A stretch of 49,454 nucleotides of DNA from Terriglobia bacterium (lineage in GTDB: Bacteria; Acidobacteriota; Terriglobia; JAIQFV01), in contig JAQUPQ010000031.1 of the NCBI GenBank assembly GCA_028716525.1, forward strand, positions 1 to 49,454, read 5' to 3'. The notes under the pieces are model-generated. The model saw only the letters and a list, made by a program, of their open reading frames with translations. It was not told the DNA's origin and made no database searches. This document shows, one piece after another, positions 1 to 8,376 of this stretch (position 1 is the stretch's first letter; every line of letters starts with the position of its first letter). The translations under genes and the position numbers were made by a program.

Positions 1-673
1 TCTCCGGGCCGCCGGTCAAATGGGGCAGAGCCAGCAGAAGGTCACGGCGGCGGGCGTCGAGTTTCAATCGTTTCAGCTCGGCGGTGAGCGCCGTGATATC
101 TTTGATGTCGATTAATTCGCGAAGGTGATGCAGAGTAGCATCATTCAGACCGATGCGCTCGACCACGCCGGCAAAATATTCCATGTGCCCGAGATTGATC
201 TGAAAATCCCGCACCCCGAGACGCGACAACACTTCCATGGCAATCGCAAGAACCTCGACATCGGCCTCGAGGGCCTTGCCGGCCACGTGCTCCAACCCGA
301 TTTGAGAAAATTCCCGCTGCTGGCCGCCGCGGGGGGGCTCATAGCGCAACACTTCGCCGCAATAGAACAGGCGAATGGGTTTCGACGAGCTGGGCATTCG
401 AGAAGCCACGGTCTTGGCGACCAGCGATGTAAATTCCGGCCGCAGAGCCAGAATGTGCCCCTCGCGATCGAGGAAACGATAGACCTTCTGGCCAAGGTCT
501 GCGCCTACGCCGCGCTCAAAAACATCGGAATAATCGAAAATCGGGGGAATGATTTCGTCGTACGACCAACCTTCAAACACACGCGTGACAATCGACTCCA
601 TGCGTCGCCGGAAGCGCGCACGTTCGCCCAAGAGAACTTGCGTCCCCAAAGGAATTTGCGTCAGCGTGTTCAT
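1..673 (-). CDS. hisZ: ATP phosphoribosyltransferase regulatory subunit HisZ (3' end outside window)
   Basis: HisZ is a histidyl-tRNA-synthetase-like protein that joins short-form HisG to make active ATP phosphoribosyltransferase, the first step of histidine synthesis. Reading the minus strand from an ATG at 673 gives about 224 residues beginning MNTLTQIPLGTQVLLGERAR, open to the window edge, so the C-terminus is missing. Class II synthetase-type motifs are visible: ALRPEFTSLVAKTVASR (about residues 77-93), then IRLFYCGEVLRYEP and GQQREFSQIGLEH. A true HisS would be longer and carry an anticodon-binding domain, which cannot be checked here. The start lies 35 bp after thrB, consistent with one operon. 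A histidyl-tRNA synthetase is the alternative; the sequence style and operon favour HisZ. Confidence 0.82.
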   Translation of the reverse strand, partial: MNTLTQIPLGTQVLLGERARFRRRMESIVTRVFEGWSYDEIIPPIFDYSDVFERGVGADLGQKVYRFLDREGHILALRPEFTSLVAKTVASRMPSSSKPIRLFYCGEVLRYEPPRGGQQREFSQIGLEHVAGKALEADVEVLAIAMEVLSRLGVRDFQINLGHMEYFAGVVERIGLNDATLHHLRELIDIKDITALTAELKRLKLDARRRDLLLALPHLTGGPE

Positions 674-708
674 ATTCCATTGGATATGAGCTTCAACAGT
701 CCGAAGCC

Positions 709-1662
709 TTACCGCGGCTTCAGCCGCCTGGTCCTTCTTCCTTTACGGTCAATCGATAAAACCTGCATTTTAGACGACAATCCGTGATTTGAAAAGCATT
801 TCTGAAGCCGGCGCCCGATCGATTCAAAATTGCTTGTGGCTAAAGCAGCCAACGTCGAACCGGAGCCGCTCAAGAAAACACCCACCAAACCGGCCATTTT
901 GGGCAACTGGATCGCCTCAGTCAGACCCGGGAGGAGTCTCGCCCGATAAGGTTGATGAAGCCGATCGGAAAAAAGATGACGGGATTCAAAATGTGAAACC
1001 TCGCCTAGGGCATGAGAAAGGAGAACGGCATTTTGAAGATTTGACACCACGTCAGCCCGAGGGTAAGTCGGCGGCAAAACCTGGCGAGCCAGGTGCGTTG
1101 AAATGCGCAATTCTGGAATGGCCACAATCACTCGAAGATGTCGATCGAGGGGCAAACGGCGAACCCATGCGCTTCTTCTAAGGTCTACTTGGGCCGCGGT
1201 GAACCCTCCCAGCAAACAGGCTGCCAGGTTGTCGGGATGAGCTTCAAAATTCAATGCCATCCGAAAAATTTCGGATGTTGAAAAAGATCGTCGCGAGAAA
1301 CATTCGGCGATGGAAATGCCCCCGATGATCGCCGCCGCGCTACTGCCCAATCCACGAGCCAGGGGGATGTCGCTGTGAATCTTCAAATGCAGCCCCGGTA
1401 ATTTGAAGTGGTGCGCCGCTGCCGTCTTGCGCGCCACCTCCAGAATGAGATTCCGTTTTTGATTCTGTAGATCCGCCGCATCAGCTCCGGTGATCTCAAG
1501 TTGATGGGATCCTGTGCCGGAAGGTCTTGCTTCAATGCCCAAGTACAACCCCAAGGCCAAGCCAAAGACGTCAAAACCCGGACCAAGATTGGAGGTTGAG
1601 GCCGGAACGCGTATGGCAAAGTGAAAGTTTTTCGAGGAGCGGTTCATAACAGCATCGATCAT
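709..1662 (-). CDS. thrB: Homoserine kinase
   Basis: This GHMP-family kinase phosphorylates L-homoserine with ATP to O-phosphohomoserine on the way to threonine. The 317-residue product is of normal family length. The N-terminal motif VPASTSNLGPGFDVFGLAL (about 19-37) and the glycine-rich ATP loop PLARGLGSSAAAIIGGI (about 99-115) are typical, as is the C-terminal GVFLSGSGSTLAAL segment. Its ATG at 1662 overlaps the stop of aroDE by four bases (ATGA), so translation is probably coupled. A second Met five codons in (MNRSS) is a possible start. It lies between a shikimate-pathway gene and a histidine gene, giving a mixed amino-acid operon. Confidence 0.93.
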   Translation of the reverse strand: MIDAVMNRSSKNFHFAIRVPASTSNLGPGFDVFGLALGLYLGIEARPSGTGSHQLEITGADAADLQNQKRNLILEVARKTAAAHHFKLPGLHLKIHSDIPLARGLGSSAAAIIGGISIAECFSRRSFSTSEIFRMALNFEAHPDNLAACLLGGFTAAQVDLRRSAWVRRLPLDRHLRVIVAIPELRISTHLARQVLPPTYPRADVVSNLQNAVLLSHALGEVSHFESRHLFSDRLHQPYRARLLPGLTEAIQLPKMAGLVGVFLSGSGSTLAALATSNFESIGRRLQKCFSNHGLSSKMQVLSIDRKGRRTRRLKPR

Positions 1663-3200
1663 GAAATGGATTTAAGGGCGGACTTTGGCAAACGTCGCCC
1701 TGTAAGAATTTCAAATTGTCTTTGGGCTTGAGCTTGAAACATTTTGATACCGGGGACGATCTTTATCCCCCGGCGACGAGCGCCTTTCAGAAGTGCCGTT
1801 TGAAGCGGTTTATAAACCATATCGAAAACAGCTCGTGTCTTTACTCTTGAAAGATCGATGGGTCGGCCTTCCGTATTTGGCCACATGCCTACGGGAGTGG
1901 CGTTGATGATCAAATCAAACGTTTGACCTTGAACATCTTTCCAATGCACTGCGTGATGTCCAAATTCTCGAGCGAGTGACCGCGCCGATTTGAAAGTTCG
2001 ATTGAAAATTGAAACTTTGGATTTCTTCCGTTTGAGTAGTGCTGCTGCCGCACGTGCCGCTCCTCCCGCTCCCAGGAGAAGTACTCGGGCGTTCTTCAGT
2101 GGGATTTTCGATTCCGCCACAGCCTGCTCGATTCCATGAAAATCCGTATTGAATGCCTGCCAACGATTCCCCCGGCGTTTCAAGGTATTGACCGCGCCGA
2201 TTTTCTTGGCCAGTGGTTCAGTCGTCGACACATATTTCAAGACGTTTGATTTGTGCGGCAAAGTCACTGCCAACCCGCGCAGGTGCAGTTTAGACGTCCA
2301 TGTTTGGAAGCCATCCAAAGTCGCGCACTCGAACGGCAAATACACAGCATCCATTTTCAGTTTTTGAAAGGCGACGTTGTACAAACGGGGCGAGAGTGAA
2401 TGAGACAACGGAAAACCCAAGATGCCGAAGAGCTGGGTGCGTGAATTGATGAGCTGAATCCGATATTGCGATTGGAGTTCATCCACGGTGGGCTGACCGG
2501 GTGCGGATTGCTTTTCGTGTCGGAGGGTGCCAAAAGTAAATTCGGCGCCGTGCGCCGGCCCCAGCACACGCGTGAAAAGACCGCTCGGACCCATCCCCAG
2601 AACCACGCTGCGACACTTTCGATGATGCAGCCACTGTTGCAAATCCAAAAGGCGCACTCCGTCGGCGATGGTTTGTGTTTGGGTGGCGATCTTCACAAGG
2701 TCGGGCTGAAATTCAAGCAGGTATCCGGCTGCGCCGTGGAGGTCCTTCGGCGTCTCTGCGAAATTATGATGGGAGAGAATGATGCGCGCTCCCAGTTGTC
2801 GCCAGGCTTGGAGGATGCTTGTGCCAATCAACCGGGCGGACTCAATTTCCAAATCAATCCAATCTCCAAGATGAGCCGCCCGGCAAAGCCACCCCGCCTG
2901 TTGTGCGATGGTGCCCTGATAGAAGCCGCCGGCGTCTTTTCGGCGCAATGTGAAAATGAAGTGATTGCCTCGGTGTAGCCTTAATCGAACGCCCCGGAAT
3001 ACCTTCTCAATTTCATTTTCGGAATTTAAATAATCCAATCGGAACTCCACCCAGCGAACCCGTTGGGAAGCCTCGAACGCGGACCGCAATGCTTCCTTTG
3101 CTGTACGCGCAGTAATAGGAACGCACACGCTCCGGAGCAGGGGCGATGATCCCTTAGGGCAGACGTCCCTAGGTGGAAGAGTTCGTTTTTTAGTCGACAT
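1659..3200 (-). CDS. aroDE: Fused 3-dehydroquinate dehydratase (type I) / shikimate dehydrogenase
   Basis: This bifunctional enzyme carries out steps 3 and 4 of the shikimate pathway. The N-terminal half is a type I dehydroquinase: the catalytic His lies in ILSHHNF (about 141-147) and the Schiff-base Lys in LVKIATQ (about 168-174). The C-terminal half is shikimate dehydrogenase: SHSLSPRLYN (about 266-275) binds shikimate, AVTLPHKSN holds the catalytic Lys (about 317), GAGGAARA is the NADP loop and INATPVGM follows. From the ATG at 3200 it has 513 residues; an in-frame TTG at 3242 would add 14 that match nothing in the family. This fusion is well known in plants and chlamydiae and scattered elsewhere in bacteria. 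First gene of the aroDE-thrB-hisZ operon. Confidence 0.93.
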   Translation of the reverse strand: MSTKKRTLPPRDVCPKGSSPLLRSVCVPITARTAKEALRSAFEASQRVRWVEFRLDYLNSENEIEKVFRGVRLRLHRGNHFIFTLRRKDAGGFYQGTIAQQAGWLCRAAHLGDWIDLEIESARLIGTSILQAWRQLGARIILSHHNFAETPKDLHGAAGYLLEFQPDLVKIATQTQTIADGVRLLDLQQWLHHRKCRSVVLGMGPSGLFTRVLGPAHGAEFTFGTLRHEKQSAPGQPTVDELQSQYRIQLINSRTQLFGILGFPLSHSLSPRLYNVAFQKLKMDAVYLPFECATLDGFQTWTSKLHLRGLAVTLPHKSNVLKYVSTTEPLAKKIGAVNTLKRRGNRWQAFNTDFHGIEQAVAESKIPLKNARVLLLGAGGAARAAAALLKRKKSKVSIFNRTFKSARSLAREFGHHAVHWKDVQGQTFDLIINATPVGMWPNTEGRPIDLSRVKTRAVFDMVYKPLQTALLKGARRRGIKIVPGIKMFQAQAQRQFEILTGRRLPKSALKSIS

Positions 3201-3362
3201 GTGATGACCGTTACAATGTTGGAGCGCGAAGTATTCTATCAATATAATCTCTAAATGAGGGGGATTTAAAACGGGTCTTTTGAGTTCGAAAGCTGCTATG
3301 ATCTTGGCAGTTCAAATCGATTAGAGCAAACGTCGAAGAATCTGAGTCAGGGGGATACTTCT
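3201..3362. promoter_or_regulatory. Divergent intergenic region between aroDE and a secreted-protein gene
   Basis: This AT-richer 160-bp gap separates the leftward aroDE operon from the rightward gene at 3363, so it should hold promoters for both. On the plus strand a -10-like TATGAT occurs at 3297-3302 with no convincing -35 box. On the minus strand a TATATT-like element lies near 3240-3250. A good ribosome-binding site (AGGGGGA) precedes the ATG at 3363. No operator-like palindrome was found. Confidence 0.35.
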
Positions 3363-4175
3363 ATGCGATCGAGCCGCGCGTTATGCACGTTTTTGGTTTT
3401 GACCGTGGCTGTTTTCCTGGGATCGGGTGTTGCCCATGCCCAGGCAACGAAGGGTACCGCCACCGTCGCTTCGTATACCGACGCCTATTGCAGCGGTTTT
3501 GTCGCGGAGTCTCCGATCGCGGAGTTGGGACAGGTGGTGGGCATCCAAGGAGGTCGGAGCAAGAATGAAGTATCCGTGGGTGAATTTGTGTACCTGGCAG
3601 GAGAAGGAATGCGCGGGGTCAATCTCAATCAGGAATTCTTTATCGTTCGTCCCGGAGAGAGGATCAAGAACATTGGAACCATTTATGATGATGTGGCCCA
3701 TGTAAAGATCGTGGATGTTCGAGACACCGTCCTGGTGGCCGAAATTACGTTTTCATGCAATCCACTGGGTGTGGGCGACGCGGTCCTGGCTCCGGAAGGA
3801 CGCCTCCAGCCGGTGACTCCGCCCGCGGCCCCGGTGGACCGCTTTGCCGCTCCCCGAGGCCAAGGCCAAGGACAAATCATCGCCTCCAAATCGCATTTAA
3901 TTCAGCTGGGGCAGAATCTGATCGTGTATCTGAACGTCGGGGCGGAACAGGGTATTCAGCCGGGGAATACGCTTCGCGTTTTCCGATACGCCAGCGAGGG
4001 GTCTGTGAATGTTTTTAGCCGCGACATTTACCGGAAATATTCCAAAGCGTATCAATATCCGCGCGAGGTATTAGGGGAGTGCGTTGTTTTGAAGACCGGG
4101 AAGAATACCGCGACGGCGTTGGTCACCCAGAGCGTGGAGGAACTGGCGATCGGCGATCATGTGGAATTGAAGTAG
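3363..4175 (+). CDS. Secreted protein of unknown function with FlgT_C-like C-terminal repeat domains
   Basis: The 270-residue product starts with a clear signal peptide (MRSSRALCTFLVLTVAVFLGS, probable cleavage after AHA at about 26). The mature part appears to hold two copies of a small beta-rich module: each has a G-x-x-V/L...G...F/L-R-V pattern and ends near G(V/I)GD(A/H)V (about GVGDAVLAP at 137-145 and AIGDHVELK at the end). The segment LNVGAEQGIQPGNTLRVFR resembles the C-terminal domain of FlgT and the tail of some secreted LysM proteins. No catalytic motif is seen. A strong ribosome-binding site, AGGGGGA, lies 8 bp before the ATG. It is probably a periplasmic or outer-membrane-associated structural protein. 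Confidence 0.6.
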   Translation: MRSSRALCTFLVLTVAVFLGSGVAHAQATKGTATVASYTDAYCSGFVAESPIAELGQVVGIQGGRSKNEVSVGEFVYLAGEGMRGVNLNQEFFIVRPGERIKNIGTIYDDVAHVKIVDVRDTVLVAEITFSCNPLGVGDAVLAPEGRLQPVTPPAAPVDRFAAPRGQGQGQIIASKSHLIQLGQNLIVYLNVGAEQGIQPGNTLRVFRYASEGSVNVFSRDIYRKYSKAYQYPREVLGECVVLKTGKNTATALVTQSVEELAIGDHVELK

Positions 4176-4186
4176 AAGCAGCTGTT

Positions 4187-4825
4187 TTAAGCCAGGGTGA
4201 TTTGACCCGGGCCGGCTTGGGGGGCTTGAGTCGTACGTCCGAATACATCCTGCAATTGCAGCAGAAAACGACGCCCCAATGGACGGCCGGCGTTCTGCAC
4301 TTCGACGAGTTGCCGTTGAAAGGTGAGGCAGTCAAGAACCGTCGAGAGTTTCATGTGTGACTTCTGGGCATCCGGGTGCGACATGGCCTTGTCGATGGCT
4401 TCCTTGAGTTTTGTATAAAGAATTTGCTGGAGGCCCTGTTCAGGCTTGGAATCGTAATAGAGGCCTTTATCCAGGGTTTCGTAGGTTTTCTGAAGAGCGA
4501 TCAGAGCATTCAGAATATCCGAATCGTGAATTTGAGTTAGCGATTGGTACGTCTCCCAAATCACCTGCCACTGCTGCAGCAGAAACGGTTCATTGGCGAC
4601 AATGAAACGGTGATCGAAGGATCGCTTCACTTCCGACGTGGGCGCGGGAGTTTCGGCCGAGGATTTATTGTGTCCATAGTCATAGCCCTCACGGAGATAC
4701 GGGCAGGTTATGGGACAATCAATTTCCACCTCGCGCTTTCGGCCACAGCACACGGTACAAATCTGTGTTGACTTTGCGGGGCACGAACGCCGCGCTTTTC
4801 TGGAATTACAAAGAGGACACACCAT
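4187..4825 (-). CDS. Conserved Cys-rich (zinc-binding-type) protein of unknown function
   Basis: The 212-residue soluble protein has eight cysteines in its first 41 residues (C3, C6, C15, C23, C26, C27, C37, C41), in the order CPLC, CPAK, CTVCCG, CPITC, which suggests a double zinc-binding module. The rest (about 60-212) is predicted helical with no Cys and no recognised catalytic motif. I know similar N-termini from acidobacterial hypothetical proteins; their role is not established to my knowledge. It is convergent with the secreted-protein gene ending at 4175, only 11 bp apart. Without a homology search it could be a nucleic-acid or protein-interaction factor. Confidence 0.6.
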   Translation of the reverse strand: MVCPLCNSRKARRSCPAKSTQICTVCCGRKREVEIDCPITCPYLREGYDYGHNKSSAETPAPTSEVKRSFDHRFIVANEPFLLQQWQVIWETYQSLTQIHDSDILNALIALQKTYETLDKGLYYDSKPEQGLQQILYTKLKEAIDKAMSHPDAQKSHMKLSTVLDCLTFQRQLVEVQNAGRPLGRRFLLQLQDVFGRTTQAPQAGPGQITLA

Positions 4826-4926
4826 TGAACCGCACCGCCTTATTAATCCCCAGACTGCCGCACGAGCGGGTTACTCTAATGGAGCCATTCACACCTGTCA
4901 AATCGGACAGACCATGAATTTGTTTT

Positions 4927-4955
4927 GGTAGCGCCGCCCGTTCTGTTGGGCGGCG
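4927..4955 (+). repeat. GGTAGC-headed hairpin repeat (copy 1)
   Basis: GGTAGC (4927-4932) is followed by a perfect 8-bp stem: CGCCGCCC at 4932-4939, loop of 8, GGGCGGCG at 4948-4955. The head, the GTTCTGTT loop and the GC-rich stem match other copies in this window (26465, 31904, 36282). It has no following T-run, so it is not an obvious terminator. It lies in the 450-bp gap between the Cys-rich protein gene and kdtA. Confidence 0.7.
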
Positions 4956-5277
4956 ACGATTGCCTGGCGAATACAAGGGCTATGCATTGTGCGAGAAATC
5001 GCGGGCCTAAAGACTTGCAGCGCTGCCGCTGCAGCCGCAATTCGCCGGGGTGAAAACGCACCGGTGCACCCCATGCCGCTACAGAGGGATTGTACTATGC
5101 CATTCCAACCCCCAGAATTTCTTGGCATGCGGGGTGAGGATTCGTTATATTTCCGCAGGTGCCGGGCCGCACTCGCGTTTCACGCGGAGAGGTTGATTCC
5201 CAATTTCGCCGGGATGAGGAATCGCAGGCCCGTGTCCGACACCGCGGACGCCGGCGCTTCCAGTAAGGTTTTTCCAC
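4956..5277 (+). promoter_or_regulatory. Upstream region of the LPS core operon with a sigma70-type promoter at 5122-5150
   Basis: A -35 box TTGGCA (5122-5127) and a -10 box TTATAT (5145-5150) are separated by exactly 17 bp, about 130 bp before the kdtA start. The leader between them and kdtA holds a small hairpin GTCCG...CGGAC near 5235-5250. Further upstream is a hairpin TGCAGCG-ctgc-CGCTGCA near 5016-5033. No open reading frame in this gap looks like a real gene. Confidence 0.5.
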
Positions 5278-6552
5278 TTGTACATTCTTTACAGCGTTCT
5301 GCTGTCTCTGGGTTTCCTTTTTGCTTTGCCGTATTTCCTGATCAAAGGGCTGCGGCAAGGAAAGTATTTCTCTAATTTTTTTGAACGACTGGGAAACTTG
5401 CCGCCGGAGGTTCGGCAAGGCACACCGGGCGCCTTGTGGATTCATGCCGTCTCGGTGGGAGAAAGCAACGCCATCACCGTGTTGGTGGAGCAGATTCGCG
5501 GGCGCATCGGAAGCCGCAAGATCGTGATTTCGACAACCACTCAGACCGGGCAGAAAAATGCCCGGGAGCGGATACGCGGGGCCGATGGTTTCTTTTATTT
5601 TCCCTTGGATTGGAGGTGGAGCGATCGGCGCAGTCTGAATCGGGTTCGGCCGGCGTTGGTCTGTCTTGCCGAGACCGAAATTTGGCCGAACTTCGTCAAC
5701 GAAGCGCACCGGCAGGGGATTCGATTGGCCGTTATCAACGGACGCATTTCTGAACGCTCCTACCGCCGGTACAATCGCTTTCACAGGTTCTTTTCACCCC
5801 TGCTGAAAAACATCGATGTGTTCTTGATGCAAACCGACCAGGATGCCGAACGAGTCCTCCAGTTGGGTGCTGTTCCCGACCGCGTTAAGATTTTGGGAAA
5901 TTTGAAATATGATTTCGCATTGAAGATCGATCAAAACCATACTGCTGACGACGTTCGGGAGAGATTTTTGAAAAATTCCAGGGATCCGGTTTGGGTGGCG
6001 GGAAGTACTGCCGAAGGCGAAGAAGAGTTGGTGATCGATTCGTTCCGGGAGTTGAAATTCAGAATTCCCAATTTGCGTTTGATCTTGGCCCCCCGGAAAC
6101 CCGAACGATTTTCAATCGTGGCCGAAGCGTTGACGCGCAGCGGCCTATCCTTCCTTCGAAGATCCCAGCTGGGCGCAGACGCTCCCTCCAGCGATGTGTT
6201 GCTCCTGGATTCCATGGGCGAGTTGTCGGATGTTTACGGCTTGGCTCGGGTGGCGTTTGTCGGAGGCAGCCTGGTCCCCCGGGGAGGACACAATATCTTG
6301 GAGCCCTCTGCCTACCACGTTCCGGTGGTGTTCGGTCCTCATATGTTCAATTTCTCAAGCATGGCGGATGAATTCCTGGCCAAAGGGGCGGCTATTCAGG
6401 TCGAGGACGGGAAAGGCCTGACACGAGCGATGGCTCGCCTGCTGGAGAATCCTCAGGAAGCACAATCCATGGGCGACCAAGGCCGGAATCTGGTGACGGC
6501 CAGCTCCGGAGCCACGGCGAGAACCGTTGAAGAAATTTTGAGGCTGCTGTGA
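5278..6552 (+). CDS. kdtA: 3-deoxy-D-manno-octulosonic acid (Kdo) transferase
   Basis: WaaA/KdtA is an inner-membrane GT30 glycosyltransferase that adds Kdo from CMP-Kdo to lipid IVA. The 424-residue product has an N-terminal membrane anchor (about 1-20), the motif WIHAVSVGESNA (about 49-60) with the family's conserved Glu, LAETEIWPNF (about 140-149) and the C-terminal donor-binding segment VGGSLVPRGGHNILEPSAY (about 328-346). The start is a TTG preceded by AAGG; no ATG gives a better N-terminus because YILYSVLLS belongs to the anchor. It is the first gene of a tight operon and overlaps lpxK by four bases (GTGA). Whether it adds one or two Kdo residues cannot be told. Confidence 0.93.
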   Translation: MYILYSVLLSLGFLFALPYFLIKGLRQGKYFSNFFERLGNLPPEVRQGTPGALWIHAVSVGESNAITVLVEQIRGRIGSRKIVISTTTQTGQKNARERIRGADGFFYFPLDWRWSDRRSLNRVRPALVCLAETEIWPNFVNEAHRQGIRLAVINGRISERSYRRYNRFHRFFSPLLKNIDVFLMQTDQDAERVLQLGAVPDRVKILGNLKYDFALKIDQNHTADDVRERFLKNSRDPVWVAGSTAEGEEELVIDSFRELKFRIPNLRLILAPRKPERFSIVAEALTRSGLSFLRRSQLGADAPSSDVLLLDSMGELSDVYGLARVAFVGGSLVPRGGHNILEPSAYHVPVVFGPHMFNFSSMADEFLAKGAAIQVEDGKGLTRAMARLLENPQEAQSMGDQGRNLVTASSGATARTVEEILRLL

Positions 6553-7595
6553 TTCAAAACCCGATCTTGAGAGTGCTGGTCAGCCCTCTCACTATCATCT
6601 ATTCCGGCCTTGTACGGTTGCGACTCGGGCTTTACCGGCTCGGAATCCTGAAGGCTGTGAAGGTTCGGCCCCGAGTGGTCAGTATCGGGAATTTGACCCT
6701 GGGAGGCACCGGAAAGACGCCCACCGTGATACGGTTGGCACAGCTTCTCAGTGATCGCGGGAATTCCGTCGCCATCTTGGGCCATGGATATCGGGGTTCT
6801 TCTGGAAAGGACACCGTCCTTGTTTCTGACGGTTCACGGATTCTGGTGGACTCTTCAATCTCAGGTGACGAAGCCCAATTGTGTGCGCGTCGGTTGAAGG
6901 GAGTTCCCGTGGTTGTGGGCCGGACCAAATGGAAGGTCTCTCAATGGATCGACAAGAATCTGGCGGTGGATTGGATTATTCTGGATGATGGTTTTCAACA
7001 TTTGAAACTGGGCCGAGATTGCGACATCGTTTTGGTGGACTCGGGGTGGCAGGGAGAACAGGATCAGATTGTCCCGTTGGGACGTTTGCGGGAGCCCTTG
7101 CCGGGGCTTAAGCGCGCCGACGTGGTGGTGATCGTCGAAGAGGCCGGCGTATCTGCAAACCCCAACTTGCCTCAAGAACTGAAGCGTCATGCACCGGAAG
7201 CTGCTTTTTTCACTGCGTGCCGCGAGTTCGCAGCGATCGGAGCCGTCGACGGATCACCTGGCCCGGCTTTGGAAGAGCTGCGCCGAAGAAAACTCCTGGC
7301 CTTTTGTGGACTGGCCCAGCCGAGCCAATTTTTTTCAGAATTGCAGCGGCAACAATTCTTGATATGCGATACGTTGGAGTTTCCGGACCACCATCTTTAT
7401 ACCCAAGGAGATTTGCAAAGAATTGTGAAACGGGCTGAAAGCGCCGGAGCGGAAGCGCTCATCACGACGGCAAAAGATGCAGTGAATTGCGCGCCACGGG
7501 CGTTCGGTGATTGGTCATGCTATGTGTACGAAATCAGGATGAGCATTGACTCCGAGGAGAAACTTCTGGAAGCGTGTTTGCGCCAAGGGCTCTAA
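6549..7595 (+). CDS. lpxK: Tetraacyldisaccharide 4'-kinase
   Basis: LpxK phosphorylates the 4' position of the lipid A disaccharide precursor at the cytoplasmic face of the inner membrane. The 348-residue protein has an N-terminal hydrophobic segment, the Walker A motif NLTLGGTGKTPTV (about 48-60), GHGYRG (about 78-83), and the DDGFQH motif (about 145-150) that is diagnostic for LpxK. The GTG start at 6549 overlaps the kdtA stop. Lipid A kinase next to Kdo transferase is biochemically consecutive and a common arrangement. Confidence 0.95.
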   Translation: MIQNPILRVLVSPLTIIYSGLVRLRLGLYRLGILKAVKVRPRVVSIGNLTLGGTGKTPTVIRLAQLLSDRGNSVAILGHGYRGSSGKDTVLVSDGSRILVDSSISGDEAQLCARRLKGVPVVVGRTKWKVSQWIDKNLAVDWIILDDGFQHLKLGRDCDIVLVDSGWQGEQDQIVPLGRLREPLPGLKRADVVVIVEEAGVSANPNLPQELKRHAPEAAFFTACREFAAIGAVDGSPGPALEELRRRKLLAFCGLAQPSQFFSELQRQQFLICDTLEFPDHHLYTQGDLQRIVKRAESAGAEALITTAKDAVNCAPRAFGDWSCYVYEIRMSIDSEEKLLEACLRQGL

Positions 7596-7726
7596 GCGGG
7601 AAATTGAGTGGCGCGTCTAACTCGCTCCGGCGACGACAGCTTCCTCTAGATTGTTTGATCGAACGAACGCAACGCCGGATTGATGCCGTCAAAGTTGATG
7701 TGTTACTCTTGGCGGCGCGTGACCAA

Positions 7727-7751
7727 CGTCGCCGTCCCTTTGACGGCGACG
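7727..7751 (+). other. Perfect 10-bp hairpin in the lpxK-gmhB gap
   Basis: CGTCGCCGTC (7727-7736) and GACGGCGACG (7742-7751) form a perfect stem with a 5-nt loop, 26 bp before the gmhB start. No T-run follows. The 180-bp gap is unusual in this otherwise overlapping operon, so the hairpin could be an mRNA processing, stability or attenuation element. Nothing else was recognised in the gap. Confidence 0.5.
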
Positions 7752-7776
7752 GATAAACAGCAGGGTTAAACAGGAC

Positions 7777-8376
7777 TTGGTAACTCAGAAACCTATCGCC
7801 ATTTTTTTGGATCGTGACGGAACCATTTGTGAGGAGGTCGGATACGTCAATCATCCCTCACGATGCCGACTTCTGCCGTTCGCCGCTACGGCCATTCAAA
7901 AAATCAATGACGCCGGTCTGAAAGCTGTTGTGGTTTCGAATCAGGCCGGAGTGGCGCGCGGTTATTTCTCGGAGGAGTTGGTTCATGAGGTTCATCGAAA
8001 GATCGCCATCGAAATAGGGAAAGCCCGCGCCCATATCGACGCCATTTATTATTGTCCGCATCATCCCGATGGTTCCGTGGCGGAATTTCGAAAGGTCTGC
8101 GAATGCCGCAAACCCCGGCCGGGATTGTTGCAGCGGGCCGAACGCGAATTAGGGGTGGATTTGCAGCGCTCCTTCGTGGTGGGGGATCGATATTCCGACG
8201 TTGAACTGGCCGCCCTCAACGGACTTCAAAGTGTCTTGGTTTTGACCGGGTACGGGCGCGGCGAATGGGAATATCATCGCCACGAATGGAAATATCAGCC
8301 TCATTGGGTATGTGAAAACGTACTGGAAGCGGTGGAGAAGATTATTGCGACGCTAACGACGGCCGTGAAATCATGA
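7777..8376 (+). CDS. gmhB: D-glycero-beta-D-manno-heptose-1,7-bisphosphate 7-phosphatase
   Basis: This HAD-superfamily phosphatase removes the 7-phosphate during ADP-heptose synthesis. The 199-residue product has the HAD nucleophile motif IFLDRDGTI (about 9-17), VVSNQAGVARG (about 51-61), the zinc-site Cys/His cluster YYCPHHPDG...CECRKP (about 91-114) and the distal VGDRYSDVELA (about 135-145). The start is a TTG; a CAGGG element lies about 10 bp upstream. It ends with a four-base ATGA overlap with rfaE1, which supplies its substrate. Confidence 0.93.
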   Translation: MVTQKPIAIFLDRDGTICEEVGYVNHPSRCRLLPFAATAIQKINDAGLKAVVVSNQAGVARGYFSEELVHEVHRKIAIEIGKARAHIDAIYYCPHHPDGSVAEFRKVCECRKPRPGLLQRAERELGVDLQRSFVVGDRYSDVELAALNGLQSVLVLTGYGRGEWEYHRHEWKYQPHWVCENVLEAVEKIIATLTTAVKS

